Shown: positions 1-10,520, numbered from the stretch's first letter. The stretch: 64,000 nt of DNA from Orobanche coerulescens (GCA_033398695.1 CM065814.1:107572501-107636500), one strand, 5' to 3'. The notes: a model not told the origin generated them from the sequence alone. Program-made: numbers and translations.

Positions 1-370
1 TTGGGCGGTGGAATTCCGTATTTGTTCAGCGTGTGGCTCATGTTTTGATTGATATACTGTTGGGTTGGTCAATCGTATTGATTTTCGTTGGTTGTGTTTT
101 GTGATTGTTCGGATAATCGACTTGATTGTATTATCTGTTTGATGACACTTGTCACTTGTTGATTTTATTATGTCTCTACCGGTGGCATTGTGTTGGTCGT
201 CCTGGAGCATGTTTTCACGCCGTATATTCCTTTGCGTTGCTTGTAACGTTTCGCCGATGGGCGTAAGTTACGCATTTCTTGTGTATCTTGTTGAGTTTTC
301 CTGGCGGGGATATTGCTTATCCCTACTTGTTTTAAGTTTCGGGACGAAACTTCTTTTAAGGAGGGTAGAA
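1..370 (+). mobile_element. 3' internal tail and polypurine tract of chromovirus-like LTR element A
   Basis: This stretch precedes a full LTR and holds no convincing coding sequence. Its last 30 bases (about 338-370) read TTAAGTTTCGGGACGAAAC followed by a purine-rich GAGGGTAGA. The same signal stands before the 3' LTR of element C at about 60943-60979. I read it as the polypurine tract that primes plus-strand DNA synthesis, so the LTR that follows is a 3' LTR and the body of the element lies left of the window. Bases 1-337 may be untranslated sequence or decayed pol; I recognise no chromodomain in them. Confidence 0.65.
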
Positions 371-623
371 TGTAATATCCGCAATTTCGAGTTTCGGTAA
401 TTTTCTTTTTTTGGTGTATTTCTCGAGCGTAGTGACCCTCGTGTACCTTTCAGTGTGTCCTTCCTGTCAACTGTTGAACTGTATTCTCGTTATTGTTGTG
501 CGGAACCGCCGTTTCGGGGTTGCCGTGGATCCATTTCGTGTTATTGGTCCCCAAATATTGATTCCTATCATTTTATTCTCTTTCCGGATCATTTTTATCA
601 TGTTGGGACCCAAAAGGGGGTGT

Positions 624-870
624 GGGCCGCGGCACAAGATGTGTGTGCCGCGGCACACAAATTTCTCCAATCGTTGGTCGAGCAAAGCATGTCTGTGCGC
701 GGCACACCCATCCGATGCCGCGGCACGGTCAGTCGAGTGCGCGGCACACCGTCGGTGCGCGGCACACCGTGTGACATCTGCGACCAAAACCCGGCATCTG
801 GGTGCCGCGGCTGCCGTGTGCCGCGGCACACCGCCGAACCACAGAGCGAATTTTGACTGCCGCGGCACAC
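624..870. repeat. Palindrome cluster, motif GTGCCGCGGCAC, in LTR A
   Basis: About nine copies of GTGCCGCGGCAC or a one-base-short form GTGCGCGGCAC lie in 250 bp, for example near 643-658, 694-706, 737-749, 754-768, 817-832 and 858-870. The 12-mer is its own reverse complement. Spacers between copies are unrelated, so this is a set of dispersed sites and not a simple tandem repeat. It sits in the 5' third of the LTR, the U3-type promoter region, although I see no clear TATA box just downstream. Confidence 0.85.
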
Positions 871-1799
871 AAAGCGGTTAATCAGTGCAATCTCGTCCTT
901 ATTAGACGAGATCGGCCATTTCTCCTCCATTCATCACTGCGCGAGAGAGAGGGTCTAAGGAGGGAGAGCTTCTCAAGCATTCTTCATTCGGGGTCGATTT
1001 TCATCATTTTCCTTCGGTTGTGAGGCCGGATAATCAATCTAACGCGTGTTCTACGGATCTCGATGCTTGAATCTCCAAAGGTAATATTTCTAGAACCCTA
1101 TTTTCGATTAATTTGGGGGTTTTGGGATTTCCTTCCGATTCGTTCCGTTTTGTTGGTGGATTCATGATGTATACAATTAATATTGTTAGTATCTTTAGTT
1201 TTCCTACGGATTCATGGATATTTTGTGGATTTTTACGGAATCGAGAGGGTTTGGTTGTGGTCCGCCCTCGTTGTTATTTTTGGTACGAATATACATGAAT
1301 CGTAGGCGGGTTTCCGGGTGTATTCAATTTCCATATCCGTCTAGAGTTGGTTGTGATTGTGTTATTCGGATCGTTAGGTTCATTTCCGCCGGTTCCTCAC
1401 GGTCGTGTTCGACTCTTCCTTTCCGTTCGTATCACCGTCTATTAACCGAGGCAAGTACCTTGTCCATACATTTCTTATTTTGTGGATATGATGATTGGTG
1501 AACGTCTTGGTGTGTGTGTGTGTTTGTTTGAAACGAGTTTTTCAAAGATTCGACTAGCCTCGTTAAAGGCTCACTTTCAAAACGCGTGTGTTTTGTAAAT
1601 GGCGTGGGTGGTAAGTGACTATGCGAATCCTATGGATATGTTTGGTGTTGATGTTGCGCTTGATAATGCGTGTATGCATATATTATCTCACTTTTGATGC
1701 GTTGTGATTTGACGACCATGTCGTGCATTGTGTTTGTTGCCTTTGGTGGATTGTATGAATATCCTTGTTGTGACGTGTTAATTGTGTGAATGTATTTCG

Positions 1800-2068
1800 C
1801 TCACCTCGGGAGGGTCCGACGGGATCACGGAGGGAATTCCAATGGTATAGCCCTGGATTCACGAGTGCGGTTGTTTGTTTTGTGAATGTATTTACTCACC
1901 TCGGGAGGGTTCGACGGGGCCACGGAGGGAATTCCAATGGTATAGCCCTGGATTCACGAGTAAAACTTCACGAGTTGGTGTATATGATTTCGAAACGCAT
2001 TACGCTCACCTTGGGAGGGTCCGACGGGGCCACGAAGGGAATCGATGGTATAGCCACGGATTCACGAG
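1800..2068 (+). repeat. Three-copy repeat of about 66 bp in LTR A
   Basis: Copies start at 1800, 1895 and 2005. Each contains CTCACCTCGGGAGGGTCCGA, then a GGGCCACGGAGGGAAT-like stretch, then GGTATAGCC and GGATTCACGAG. The core TCCGACGGGGC recurs twice in the otherwise different LTR of element C (about 55376-55460), so it is older than the split of the two families. Confidence 0.85.
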
Positions 2069-2876
2069 TGATGTTGTATTTTTTTGGTGACCAAGGTTTA
2101 CGTATCTTGGCGATTATATTGTATTGATTTCATGACCGCCGAAGACACGTGACGTGGGTTTCAACCTTGTGTATTCTTTGTTGGTTTTACATTTGCGAAA
2201 ACAAAACCTTTGAAATTTGTGACCCTGTTGATTTTGGAAAGATTAGGATTTGATAATCTTAAATTGATTTCTTTTAAAACTCTCGATGGCATTTTAAACT
2301 GTTTTACAAATTGTTTCCCCTTAATTGTGGTCTTTCGGTATCGGAATGTTTTACCCAAACTCTTGCCTCGGGAAGTACTTTTCGTTATGTTTGGATCTTT
2401 GATGATTCCTGGTTATTGTTATTCGTGGAATGTGAATTGTATGGCTCGTATTTGCACTTTGTATTTGCACTAGCAAAACAGTGGAGGTTTGCTAACCCCC
2501 GAGTATTCGGGGGGTGGATGTCTATTTTTGCATTCAGGTTTTGGAGCATAACACAGGGTCGGCACGAAGGATGATGAAAGATGAACGGTACTAATCACAC
2601 GAGGTTCCGTTGATGTCGTATTGGTCCAGTTGTATTTTCTCTTCCGCTGCGGTATCTTTTCCCCGTTGTACGGGAGTTTATTGTATTTTTGACCCCTGCG
2701 TGGGTATGTGTTTGGAATTGAGTTGTATGTTATTATTGAAAGACCAAGTCGGTCTACTGAGTCATTTTAGCCTTAAAGGCGATGTTTAGATGTTTGATTT
2801 TAGTTATCAGCCTGGTAGATCCTCGAGGAGAGGGTCTACGGCGTGTAATATCCCTGAGTGGATTGGGGGTGTTACA

Positions 2877-3665
2877 ATGACGGCTTCGGACCCGTATACC
2901 ATACTGAAGGGTGTTTCTCCTATTGACGATCTAGGTGTGGTCCTGTATGACCATAGTACCGAGCTGAGTTCATCCACCCATCCTCCTCCAACTTTGTCCA
3001 AGCGGGTTTTGATCCCTGCAAGATTGTTCTGTTAGTTACCTCCACTTGCCCATTAGCCTGCGGGTGAGAACCGCAGCGAACCTTTGCCTGATATGCATAC
3101 CCTCGCACCAGGACTGGGTTCTCTTCCCATTGAATTGGGTTTCATTATCTGAGATGAGTATCTGGGGCGCTCCGTACCTGCAGCAAATGTTTTTAAACAG
3201 AAAACTTATGATTCTTTGCTCGGTTATGGTGGCCACGGGCTCGGCCTCTACCCACTTGCTGAAGTAGTCTATGGCTACTACTAAGAACTTTCTTCCTCCC
3301 GAGCCAGGTGTAAACTGCCCCATGATATCAATTCCCCATTTAGCGAATGGACAGGGTGCTCCCATGGTAATCATATCCTTGGCTGGGATGTGAATTAAGG
3401 GTGCGTGCACTTGACATTTTTGGCATCGCCTAACCATTTCCACTGCTTTCTTGCTCATGGTCGGCCAGAAAAAACCAGCCCTTAGCGCTTTGCTAATTAG
3501 CGCTCTTCCTTTGGTATGGTCTCCGCAGCACCCTTCATGGATTTCTTCCAATATACCCCGCCCTTCTTCTTCCAAAACGCACCGTAGGTATGGACCGAGG
3601 TATGATCTCTTGTATAGCTCATCGTTAATGCAACAAAACCTCGCTGCTCTTCGCACAATCTTCAT
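2877..3665 (-). pseudogene. Tat element integrase, truncated by element A and frameshifted
   Basis: The main frame (3036-3665) has the zinc-binding HHCC region: histidines near EEIHEGCCGDH and the cysteine pair in RRCQKCQ. The core follows, with WGIDIMGQF (first Asp) and ILISDNETQFN (second Asp). The frame shifts near 3100. The third catalytic region, around HPQANGQVEV, continues in another frame at 2920-3108, and the segment with LWSYRTTPRSS and PFSMVYGSEAV continues in a third frame down to 2877, where the LTR of element A starts. Integrase inserts the cDNA into host DNA; this copy lacks its C-terminus and cannot be made as one protein. Confidence 0.85.
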
Positions 3666-3689
3666 TCTTTCTTGCCTTTCCTTGGATAG

Positions 3690-4316
3690 TTATGCCCTTC
3701 TTAGGTATGCCAACAAAGGAGTTCGCCAATCTACCATCTCGTTCACCTCCATCACCTGTTTCATGATGCTACTCCGGGCTGCTCCCAAAATCGTTACTGT
3801 TCGCGAGCGGCAATCCACTAAGGAGCTTCCCATTTTTGCTAGGTAATCAGCTTTTGCATTTTCCGCCCTAGGGATATGGATTAACTTCCATTCCCCTAGT
3901 TTTTTGGCAGCCTCTCTCACTTCCTCCACATACTTCCTCATCCGATCCTCATTTATCTCAAATTTTCCTTCTACCTGTTGTCTGACCAGTTGGGAATCAG
4001 AGTAAGCAATGAGTCGTCGTGCGCCCAAGTCTATCCACAGCTGCATTTCCTTAACCAGGGCTTCATATTCGGCCTCGTTGTTAGATGCTCTGAAATCGAA
4101 CTTTATGGCATACTCTAATTGTTCACCCTCCAGGGTAGTAAGGACTATCCCTGCCCCCGAACCACTGGTTGTTGCCGATCCATCCACATGTAATAGCCAC
4201 TGTCCCTCTGGTGGCGATGGCATGGCCCCCTCTTGGATGAAGTCCGCTAGGGCCTGAGCTTTTATTGCCGTTCTCGGCTCATACTCCATGTCGTATTCCC
4301 CATTTCTACCGCCCAC
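3690..4316 (-). CDS. Archaeal-type RNase H (second RNase H) of the Tat element
   Basis: The frame contains LLHVDGSATTSGSGAGIVL (first Asp of the D-E-D-D set), SNNEAEYEALV (catalytic Glu), IAYSDSQLVRQQV (third catalytic Asp) and HIPRAENAKADYLA (last Asp region). This is the extra RNase H that Tat and Ogre elements carry after the ordinary gypsy one. It would degrade the RNA of the RNA-DNA hybrid during reverse transcription. It overlaps the end of the upstream frame (4262-6502) by 55 bp in a different frame, so a frameshift probably separates it from pol. Confidence 0.8.
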   Translation of the reverse strand: MGGRNGEYDMEYEPRTAIKAQALADFIQEGAMPSPPEGQWLLHVDGSATTSGSGAGIVLTTLEGEQLEYAIKFDFRASNNEAEYEALVKEMQLWIDLGARRLIAYSDSQLVRQQVEGKFEINEDRMRKYVEEVREAAKKLGEWKLIHIPRAENAKADYLAKMGSSLVDCRSRTVTILGAARSSIMKQVMEVNEMVDWRTPLLAYLRRA

Positions 4317-6502
4317 TTCACCAGGCGACCTGACGTGTTAGGTCGCCCTAATATTTCTCTCAAGGGCAAGTTGGTTCGCAGTTTTATCCGGTGGGCTAGG
4401 AAATAGGGCCTCAATCGCCTGGCTATAACCACTAATGCCAGTGCCCCTTTTTCTAGCTCGGAGTAATTTTGTTCTGCTCTTTGCAAAATTCGGCTTGTAT
4501 AATAAATGAGTTTTTGCTTACTCATTTCTTCTCTTAGCAAGACCGAGCTTACTGCCCCCTCTCCCACGGATAAGTAGAGTACGAGATCCTCTCCTGGTAT
4601 CGGTTTGGTGAGCAGAGGCAGCTCGGCCAAATACTTCTTTAATTTTCCGAATGCTGTTTGCGCTTCTGGGGTCCTTTCGAACTTGTTCCCTTTTCTTAAG
4701 AGTTTAAAAAATGGGAATCCCTTCTCGGCCGAGCGTGATATGAACCGGCTCAGCCCTACTATTCTTCCTGTTAGTATCTGGATATCCTTGATATTTTTTG
4801 GAGGATTCATTTGCAGCACTGCCTTGACCTTCTCCGGATTGACCTCAATTCCTTGTTCTGTGACTACATATCCCAGGAATTTCCCCGATTTAACTCCAAA
4901 AGAACATTTTGATGGATTGAGCTTCGTTCCGTACGTGCGCAGGTTTTCGAACGTCTCTTCTAGGTCTCTGATATGCTCTCCTGTCTTCACGCTTTTTACT
5001 AGCATGTCATCCACGTACACCTCCATGTTTCTGCCGATTTGGGATCTAAAGATTCTGTCAACCATCCTTTGGTATGTAGCTCCTGCATTTTTTAATCCAA
5101 AAGGCATGCATACATAACAAAAAGTTCCTTTTGAGACCACAAAACAAACCCTCTTTCTATCCTCGGGGGCGAGAGGAATCTGGTGATATCCCTGAGAAGC
5201 ATCCATCATACTGAGTAACTCGCACCCCGAGGTTGAATCCACCAGCTGATCTATGCGGGGTAGCGGGTAGTGATCCTTTGGACGTACTTTATTTAGGTCC
5301 CGGAAGTCCATGCACATCCTCCACTTTCCCTGACCTTTCCCCACCATCATAACGTTGGATAGCCATTCCGGAAACTGGATCTCCATTATGTGTCCAGCTC
5401 GGAGGAGCTTGTCAACTTCTTCCCCAATGACCCCATCCATCTCCGGCCCAAAATGCCTCCTCTTCTGCTTCACTGGTCTTATGGTTGGGTCGATGTTCAA
5501 CCTGTGCTCGGCAACTGTTGGGCTGATTCCCACCAGATCCTCATTGACGAAAATGTCCACAAATCTCCTTAGCAGGCTGATAAGGCTTTCCTTTATTTCA
5601 TCGTCCAACCGACTTCCCATGCGAGTTTTTGTTTCCGGATTTCCTGGAACCAACTCTATTTCTAGCAACTCCTCATTGGGCTTGACGCCTTCTTCCTCAG
5701 CTTCTTCGGGCGCCTTTGATTCTTTATTCTTCTTAGACTCTGGATCCGAAACCCCTAGCTCGGATGCTCTCTTTCCGCGCTGCACTCCTTGCTTTACCAT
5801 TGTCTGGTAACAAGATCGAGCTACAAACTGATCCCCGGCTACTTCCCCTACCTCACCTCCTACGGGGAATTTTACTTTCATGTGTGCGGTAGAGGCCACT
5901 GCTTCGAACTTATTGAGTCCCGATCGCCCTAGAATGGCGTTATAGGCCGATTTGGTGTCCACTAAAAACCTAAGCGTCTTGACCTTTCGATGAGGCATCC
6001 GACCTAGTGCTACCGGAAGCACCACTTCTCCAACCGGTTGCACCTCGGTCATGCAGAACCCATAGAGCGCGGTATCTACCTTTTTTAATTCCACTTCCAG
6101 GTTCATCTGTTTGAAACAGTCACAGAATAAGATGTCTACCGAGCTCCCCGTATCGATAAATGCCCTTTGCACATCGTAACTGGCGATCTCCGCGGTGATG
6201 AATAGCGCGTCATTATGGGGCGCATGTATCCCATTATAATCCACGGGGCTGAACTGAATGATAGGCCCGCGGCCTACAGAGGCGACCTCCTTGAGCTGAT
6301 GACACCTAGCCTTTCGTGCGTGGGCTTTCCTGGCCTGATTAGAACTTCCGTCGGTTGGTCCTCCTAATATCATGTGGATTACTCCTTTCTTAGCTGGGGG
6401 AGCAGCGGGTCCCCGAGGAGCTTCTCTTTTCACCCCGGCCCCTCCTTGGGGCATGGGTGGTTGCCTCCGACCTCCATTCCTCTGCTGATATGTGAACTCC
6501 AT
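4262..6502 (-). CDS. Protease - reverse transcriptase - RNase H of the Tat element
   Basis: This open frame of 746 codons is one of the longest in the window. A gag-like basic N-terminus (MEFTYQQRNGGRR) leads into an aspartic protease with FIDTGSSVDILF (active DTG) and YNAILGRSGL. The reverse transcriptase follows, with WRMCMDFRDLNKV, the YxDD box in EVYVDDMLVKS and GKFLGYVVTEQGIEV. The gypsy-type RNase H region begins near VLYLSVGEGAVSSVLL and includes IYYTSRILQRAEQNYSELEK. Its first catalytic Asp appears replaced (LYLSVG where LYIDVS-like is usual), typical of Tat elements that rely on the second RNase H. Whether it is still translated is unknown. Confidence 0.88.
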   Translation of the reverse strand: MEFTYQQRNGGRRQPPMPQGGAGVKREAPRGPAAPPAKKGVIHMILGGPTDGSSNQARKAHARKARCHQLKEVASVGRGPIIQFSPVDYNGIHAPHNDALFITAEIASYDVQRAFIDTGSSVDILFCDCFKQMNLEVELKKVDTALYGFCMTEVQPVGEVVLPVALGRMPHRKVKTLRFLVDTKSAYNAILGRSGLNKFEAVASTAHMKVKFPVGGEVGEVAGDQFVARSCYQTMVKQGVQRGKRASELGVSDPESKKNKESKAPEEAEEEGVKPNEELLEIELVPGNPETKTRMGSRLDDEIKESLISLLRRFVDIFVNEDLVGISPTVAEHRLNIDPTIRPVKQKRRHFGPEMDGVIGEEVDKLLRAGHIMEIQFPEWLSNVMMVGKGQGKWRMCMDFRDLNKVRPKDHYPLPRIDQLVDSTSGCELLSMMDASQGYHQIPLAPEDRKRVCFVVSKGTFCYVCMPFGLKNAGATYQRMVDRIFRSQIGRNMEVYVDDMLVKSVKTGEHIRDLEETFENLRTYGTKLNPSKCSFGVKSGKFLGYVVTEQGIEVNPEKVKAVLQMNPPKNIKDIQILTGRIVGLSRFISRSAEKGFPFFKLLRKGNKFERTPEAQTAFGKLKKYLAELPLLTKPIPGEDLVLYLSVGEGAVSSVLLREEMSKQKLIYYTSRILQRAEQNYSELEKGALALVVIARRLRPYFLAHRIKLRTNLPLREILGRPNTSGRLVKWAVEMGNTTWSMSRERQ

Positions 6503-7846
6503 TAGATGTCCCGCCCGGACCAGCCTTTCGATCTAATCTTTAAGGTGCTTGCACTCATCTGTTTTATGCCCGTAATCATTGTGGAATCGACAATAAAGCT
6601 CTGATTTCGGCTGGGTGGGCCTATTAGGACGAGATGCAGGCCACTCGATAACCCTGTTCATCTTATCCTCAACTGCTTCCAAAACCTGGGCTCTCCTCAT
6701 TGTTAGTGGGCTGTATTGGTCAAATATTGGTCGCCTTAGAACGGTATCGCTCTTCTTTCAATCTGTTTTTCCCCGTGGCTTTTCTTCCCGAGGTAAATTT
6801 CCTTGAAAGGTGTACTCCTCACGCCGTATCAATCTGCTGGACCCCCTTTCCCCATCTTCGGGCTTTTCTTGCAATTCCTCCATATCCTTCTCGGTTTCCT
6901 CAATATTAATGTATTTCGAACATCGGGCTAGGACTTCATCATATGTTCTGGCTGGTTTTTTAGCTAATGAGGTGCGTAGCAACCCCGACCTCAGTCCCTG
7001 CGTCAAGGCACTGGTTTTCACTTCTTATGACGACGAGGGTACCTCCAGACATGCCTTTGTGAATCGGGTCACATAAGCTCTCAGCGCTTCTCCAGAGTAC
7101 TGCTTGATACTAAACAAAGACATGAAGGTCTTTTGGTGCGCCCTGGCGCTGGCAAAGTGAGTCAAGAACGCGGAGCTGAAAGTTTTGAAGCTGGTGATTG
7201 ACCCAGGGGGTATCTGGTGGAACCAATCCTGAGCCGACTCTGTCAGCGTAGCCAGGAATGCTCTGCAACTCACGGCATCCGAATATCAATGTAGTACCGC
7301 CATGTTCTCGAATCGGTATAAATGTCGGGTAGGATCTGAGAGTCCATCGTAGGTGAAGGTGATAGCCCTAAACCCATATGGGAGCTCGGCCTGCAGTATG
7401 CCTTCTGAGAAGGGAGGGCCTGGATGACTCTCCATGTCCCTCCCCACAACCCTCTGTCGCAACTCCTCCAGCTCGTCTTGCATACTGGATATCAAGGGAT
7501 CTTGCGTTCTTTCCTGTCTAGATTGCTCCGATATTCTTGGATAACTCTCCCCATGCTCTTCCTGCTGATCAATTTCCTCCGGCCCATCCGAAAGGATGGG
7601 TATTACTTTTCGTGGTATCCTTTGTTTTTCGACCACCCGACTCTTCTGGATCGCACTGGCAATTATGTCGGCTAAGGCTTCCTTCGTCAGTGTGATTGTG
7701 CTTGGTGCAACTTCTTCTACAGGGGTGACGGGTGTTTTTTCCAGAGTCGCTTCTCCACCCGCAGCTGCTAGTTCCCCTTCTAAATTTCGGGGTATCAACT
7801 CCCCTATTCTCTTCTGGTTCATTTCTTCCGCCATTACTAACCTCAC
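6503..7846 (-). pseudogene. Tat element gag, frameshifted
   Basis: Three successive frames carry gag. 7286-7846 starts MRLVMAEEMNQKRIGEL and ends with LPYGFRAITFTYDGLSDP. 7025-7273 has CRAFLATLTESAQDWFHQIP and FLTHFASARAHQ, the retrotransposon gag core that builds virus-like particles. 6758-7021 has ARTYDEVLARCSKYINIEE. Small frame breaks near 7280, 7022 and 6750 separate them from each other and from the protease frame. A CX2C zinc knuckle is not evident. The part at 6503-6757 keeps gag-like words (for example the stretch around 6540-6600 encoding HKTDECKHLK-like residues) but is not open. Confidence 0.75.
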
Positions 7847-7876
7847 GTCTCAGCTCAAAGTGACTCGATGTCACAG

Positions 7877-7894
7877 TTCCCACAGATGGTGCCA
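7877..7894 (-). other. Primer-binding site of the Tat element
   Basis: On the minus strand the sequence next to the LTR reads TGGCACCATCTGTGGGAA. The start TGGCACC pairs with a tRNA 3' end, and the form resembles TGGCGCCGTCTGTGGG of Tat-clade elements. It begins two bases after the LTR edge at 7897, which fixes that LTR boundary. Confidence 0.75.
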
Positions 7895-7896
7895 CT

Positions 7897-8071
7897 TGAT
7901 GTAACCGAGCTGATCAGTCACCAAGGACCGGGTTAATCTTAGGAGTTTAGCTAAGAAAACCCAAAATGTACGAAGTATTGTCTTTCTCTCTCTCTCTAAA
8001 ATATGCTATAATCTCAGAATGTCCCTCTCTAATGAAAACCCCCCCTCTCCCTTTTATAGCAGGGAGATGCC
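7897..8071 (-). repeat. 5' LTR of the Tat element, part 1 (next to the primer-binding site)
   Basis: On the plus strand the LTR edge reads TGATGTAACCGAGC. The LTR runs to 8071, where Athila-1 interrupts it after the target site ATGCC (8067-8071). The continuation is found at 18526 onward. A pyrimidine-rich TCTTTCTCTCTCTCTC stretch and a C-run lie inside. Confidence 0.8.
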
Positions 8072-9380
8072 TGTTAGGCGTATTTTTATACGCTTATTTA
8101 TCTTTATTTTGTAGTGTTTTGGTGAGTGAAATCATCTAAATGAGCTTTTAATGCCTTAATTTTGTATGATTGACAGGAAATTGAAGTCCGGAAGCTAAAA
8201 CGAGGCAAAACGGGCGAAGACGGCAAAACTGGACTATGAGCCGCGGCACAAGGAATCGAGCCGCGGCACAGAAGACACTAGCCGAAGGGCGAGTAAAGTG
8301 TACTGCATGCGCGGCACGGCCAGTGAGCCGCGGCACGTAAGAATTTATTTACGCCCGAGGCATTCGACTTTTTGTGATGTGCCGCGGCACGAGTTGATGT
8401 GCGGCACACTTAGCGGAGTTTAGTACGTCTGCGCGGATTTTGGGCGTTTGAAGCCGATTTTCAACCGATTAATACGGACGCGATTTGTGGAGGTCTGAGC
8501 TATAAATAGGGCTTAAGACCCTAATTTAATTATCTTGGAATCATTGAATCTAATACCTTGGAGAGCTTAAGCTTGGAGACGGCGAAGAGGAGGAAGCGAG
8601 AAGAATTCAAGGCGAAGGCGGGAGGCGAAGAACGGAGGAATCCGAACTTCATCTGCGTTTGAATTTTATGCTTTCGTTTATTTATTCTGTATTTTCGTTT
8701 TTAGTATGTCAGGCTAAAGCCCTAATCTAGGGTTTTGATGAAACCTTTGTTTTGTGAATTGATTGAGATTATCGATTTATTACCTTTTATTGAGTTTTCC
8801 CAATTATGTTTAATGCTTGCAATTATCGGCCAATAGTTGTATTGATTTAATCATTCACTTGAATCGGGAGAGGAGATTTGGTGAGGAACTATTGGTGAGG
8901 ACCGTTTATTCTGTGAGATAGGAATATACTCATAGGAACTACGTGGCCTTTAGGAGATTTCATGCTTTTTGCCTATCGACGAGATAATTCACCTAGGGAT
9001 AGAGTGCGTTAGTCGCCGTTAGATAAATCTATTGACCTCGGGAGAGGCGGTAGAATATATTAGCAATCTCCGCCTTCAATAAATTGGGAAAATCATTTAT
9101 TACGGATAATCGAGAGTAAATTCGGATAAACTAAGGTGGATTCAGAACCCTAGACTTATTCATCATTTGATTCCTTTTATTCAAGCTATCGTTTTCTGCT
9201 TAGTCTTTTATAAATTCTTTTAGTTATTAATCACAAAACCAAAATTCGATTGTTCAAATAAAATTGGAATACGAAAATATCGGTAGTTAGAGATTCAATC
9301 CTCGTGGGAATGATACTCTACTTATCACTTTATTACTTGTAAACGATGACGTGAACTTGCGTGTAGGAAATATCGCAACA
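8072..9380 (+). repeat. 5' LTR of Athila-1
   Basis: The repeat is 1309 bp, against 1319 bp for the 3' copy at 17207-18525. Differences are mostly single-base gaps, many inside the palindromes. A TATA box, TATAAATAGG, lies at 8501-8510, about 95 bp after the last palindrome. The repeat ends ATATCGCAACA directly before the primer-binding site spacer. Confidence 0.93.
8240..8407. repeat. Palindrome cluster, motif GTGCCGCGGCAC, upstream of the Athila-1 TATA box
   Basis: Six copies of (GT/GA)GCCGCGGCAC or shortened forms lie at about 8240, 8260, 8309, 8326, 8379 and 8398. The copy at 8379-8390 is the perfect 12-mer palindrome. The cluster sits about 95-260 bp upstream of the TATA box at 8501, where an enhancer would be expected. 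Confidence 0.88.
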
Positions 9381-9386
9381 AGTTTT

Positions 9387-9404
9387 TGGCGCCGTTGCCG
9401 GGGA
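9387..9404 (+). other. Primer-binding site of Athila-1
   Basis: TGGCGCCGTTGCCGGGGA begins six bases after the LTR end. The same 18 bases occur in inverted orientation next to the right LTR of Athila-2. This site is typical of the Athila clade. Confidence 0.88.
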
Positions 9405-9523
9405 TTGAAATTTTTCTAATATCGATTGAAGTATTTCCAGTCTTAATTTGAACGTTTTTATTTTTATTTTTGTGTATTTAATTTTGTTTATTCGTTTTTC
9501 CTTTCAGGACCTTTCGTTAGTGC

Positions 9524-10516
9524 GTGAGAAGACTCGGTAACGAAGGCCTACTACCTTTGGACACCGAGCTCGAGCGCACTCTAAGAAGGAACAAAAAGGA
9601 GAAAAGAGAGTTGCAGACGACGGTCAACATGGCCGAGAATATTGAAATCCAAGGAGGAGACAACCAAGTGCGGCAAGTTCAACCGGAACTAGCTCTTAGA
9701 TATTATGCCATGCCGCAGGTCAACGCTAATTTTTCGGGAATTCGGCGTCCCACTATCCAAGCTAATAACTTTGAGATCAAGCCCGCCATTATTCAGATGG
9801 TGCAGGCGAGCCCGTTCTGTGGACTGCCGAAGGACGACCCGAATGCCCACATTGCTTCGTTCCTTGAGATATGCGATACATTCAAAACTAATGGTGTCAC
9901 CGACGATGCCATCCGATTGAGGCTTTTCCCTTTCTCTTTGAGGGATAAAGCAAAGTTTTGGTTAAATTCCCTACCGCCGGGGTCAATTACAACATGGGAG
10001 AGGTTAGCGCAAGCCTTCCTTGCAAAATTTTTCCCACCAGCTAAGACGGCGAGGTTGAGAAACGAGATAACTACTTTTGCCCAGTACGATATGGAATCGC
10101 TCCACGAGGCGTGGGAGCGATATAAAGAATTGCTACGAAGATGCCCTCATCACGGCATTCCTGATTGGCTTCAGCTTCATACGTTTTATGGTGGTTTGAG
10201 TGCTTCTACACGCACCTTAGTGGATGCGGCCTCTGGTGGGACATTCATGGGAAAATCTATGTCCGAGGCTCACGTGCTTTGGAAGATATGGCCGAAAACG
10301 CATACCAATGGCCAGCAGAAAGATCGACACCGAAGAGAGTCATGGAAGTTTCGAGCAATGATCCGATTTCCACCTTGTCAGCTCAAGTCGCCGCTTTGAC
10401 ACATGACTCAGGACATTTTCGCACGCACCAGCCCCCGTTACCATTGAGACATGCAATTGGTGTAACGGATCACACCCGAGCGCGGAATGTCTAGTTGGAA
10501 ATCCGTTCGAGCAACA
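9524..10516 (+). pseudogene. Athila-1 gag, frameshifted near its end
   Basis: The frame starts MRRLGNEGLLPLDTELERT. The conserved Athila gag core is present: NNFEIKPAIIQMVQ, FCGLPKDDPNAHIASFLEIC, FPFSLRDKAKFWLNSLPPG and SITTWERLAQAFLAKFFPP, followed by YKELLRRCPHHGIPDWLQ. Near 10230-10280 the frame shifts and protein-like sequence continues in other frames to about 10516. Gag would form the cytoplasmic virus-like particle. The upstream leader (9405-9523) shows nothing else. Confidence 0.85.
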
Positions 10517-10520
10517 TCAG

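Larger units (their letters stand above)
371..2876 (+). repeat. 3' LTR of element A (Ty3/gypsy, Tekay/Del-like chromovirus type)
   Basis: The repeat starts TGTAATATCCG and ends GGGGGTGTTACA, the same termini as the paired LTRs of element C. It follows a polypurine tract and ends inside the minus-strand integrase frame of the Tat element, so it is an insertion. At about 2.5 kb it is long but in range for Tekay/Del-type chromoviruses. Inside are a palindrome cluster (624-870) and a three-copy repeat (1800-2068). The 5' LTR is outside the window, so neither TSD nor age can be checked. Open frames on both strands at 411-930 are by-products of the GC-rich palindromes. Confidence 0.85.
2877..7896 (-). 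mobile_element. Internal region of a minus-strand Tat-type Ty3/gypsy element
   Basis: Reading from right to left the order is primer-binding site, gag, protease, reverse transcriptase, RNase H, a second RNase H and integrase. The second, archaeal-type RNase H is the hallmark of the Tat clade (Tat, Ogre, Retand). Element A cuts the integrase at 2877, so the 3' end is outside the window. The 5' LTR begins at 7897 and is itself split by Athila-1. The pol frame is long and open but gag and integrase carry frameshifts, so the copy is probably dead. Confidence 0.85.

Noticed and set aside
624..870. CRISPR-like array
   Set aside because: Repeats are 10-12 bp, irregularly spaced and in a plant LTR with no cas genes. 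Palindromic sites fit better.
411..930. Overlapping open frames on both strands in LTR A
   Set aside because: They exist only because the GC-rich palindromes lack stops in any frame. They have no domain, no codon bias and lie inside an LTR.
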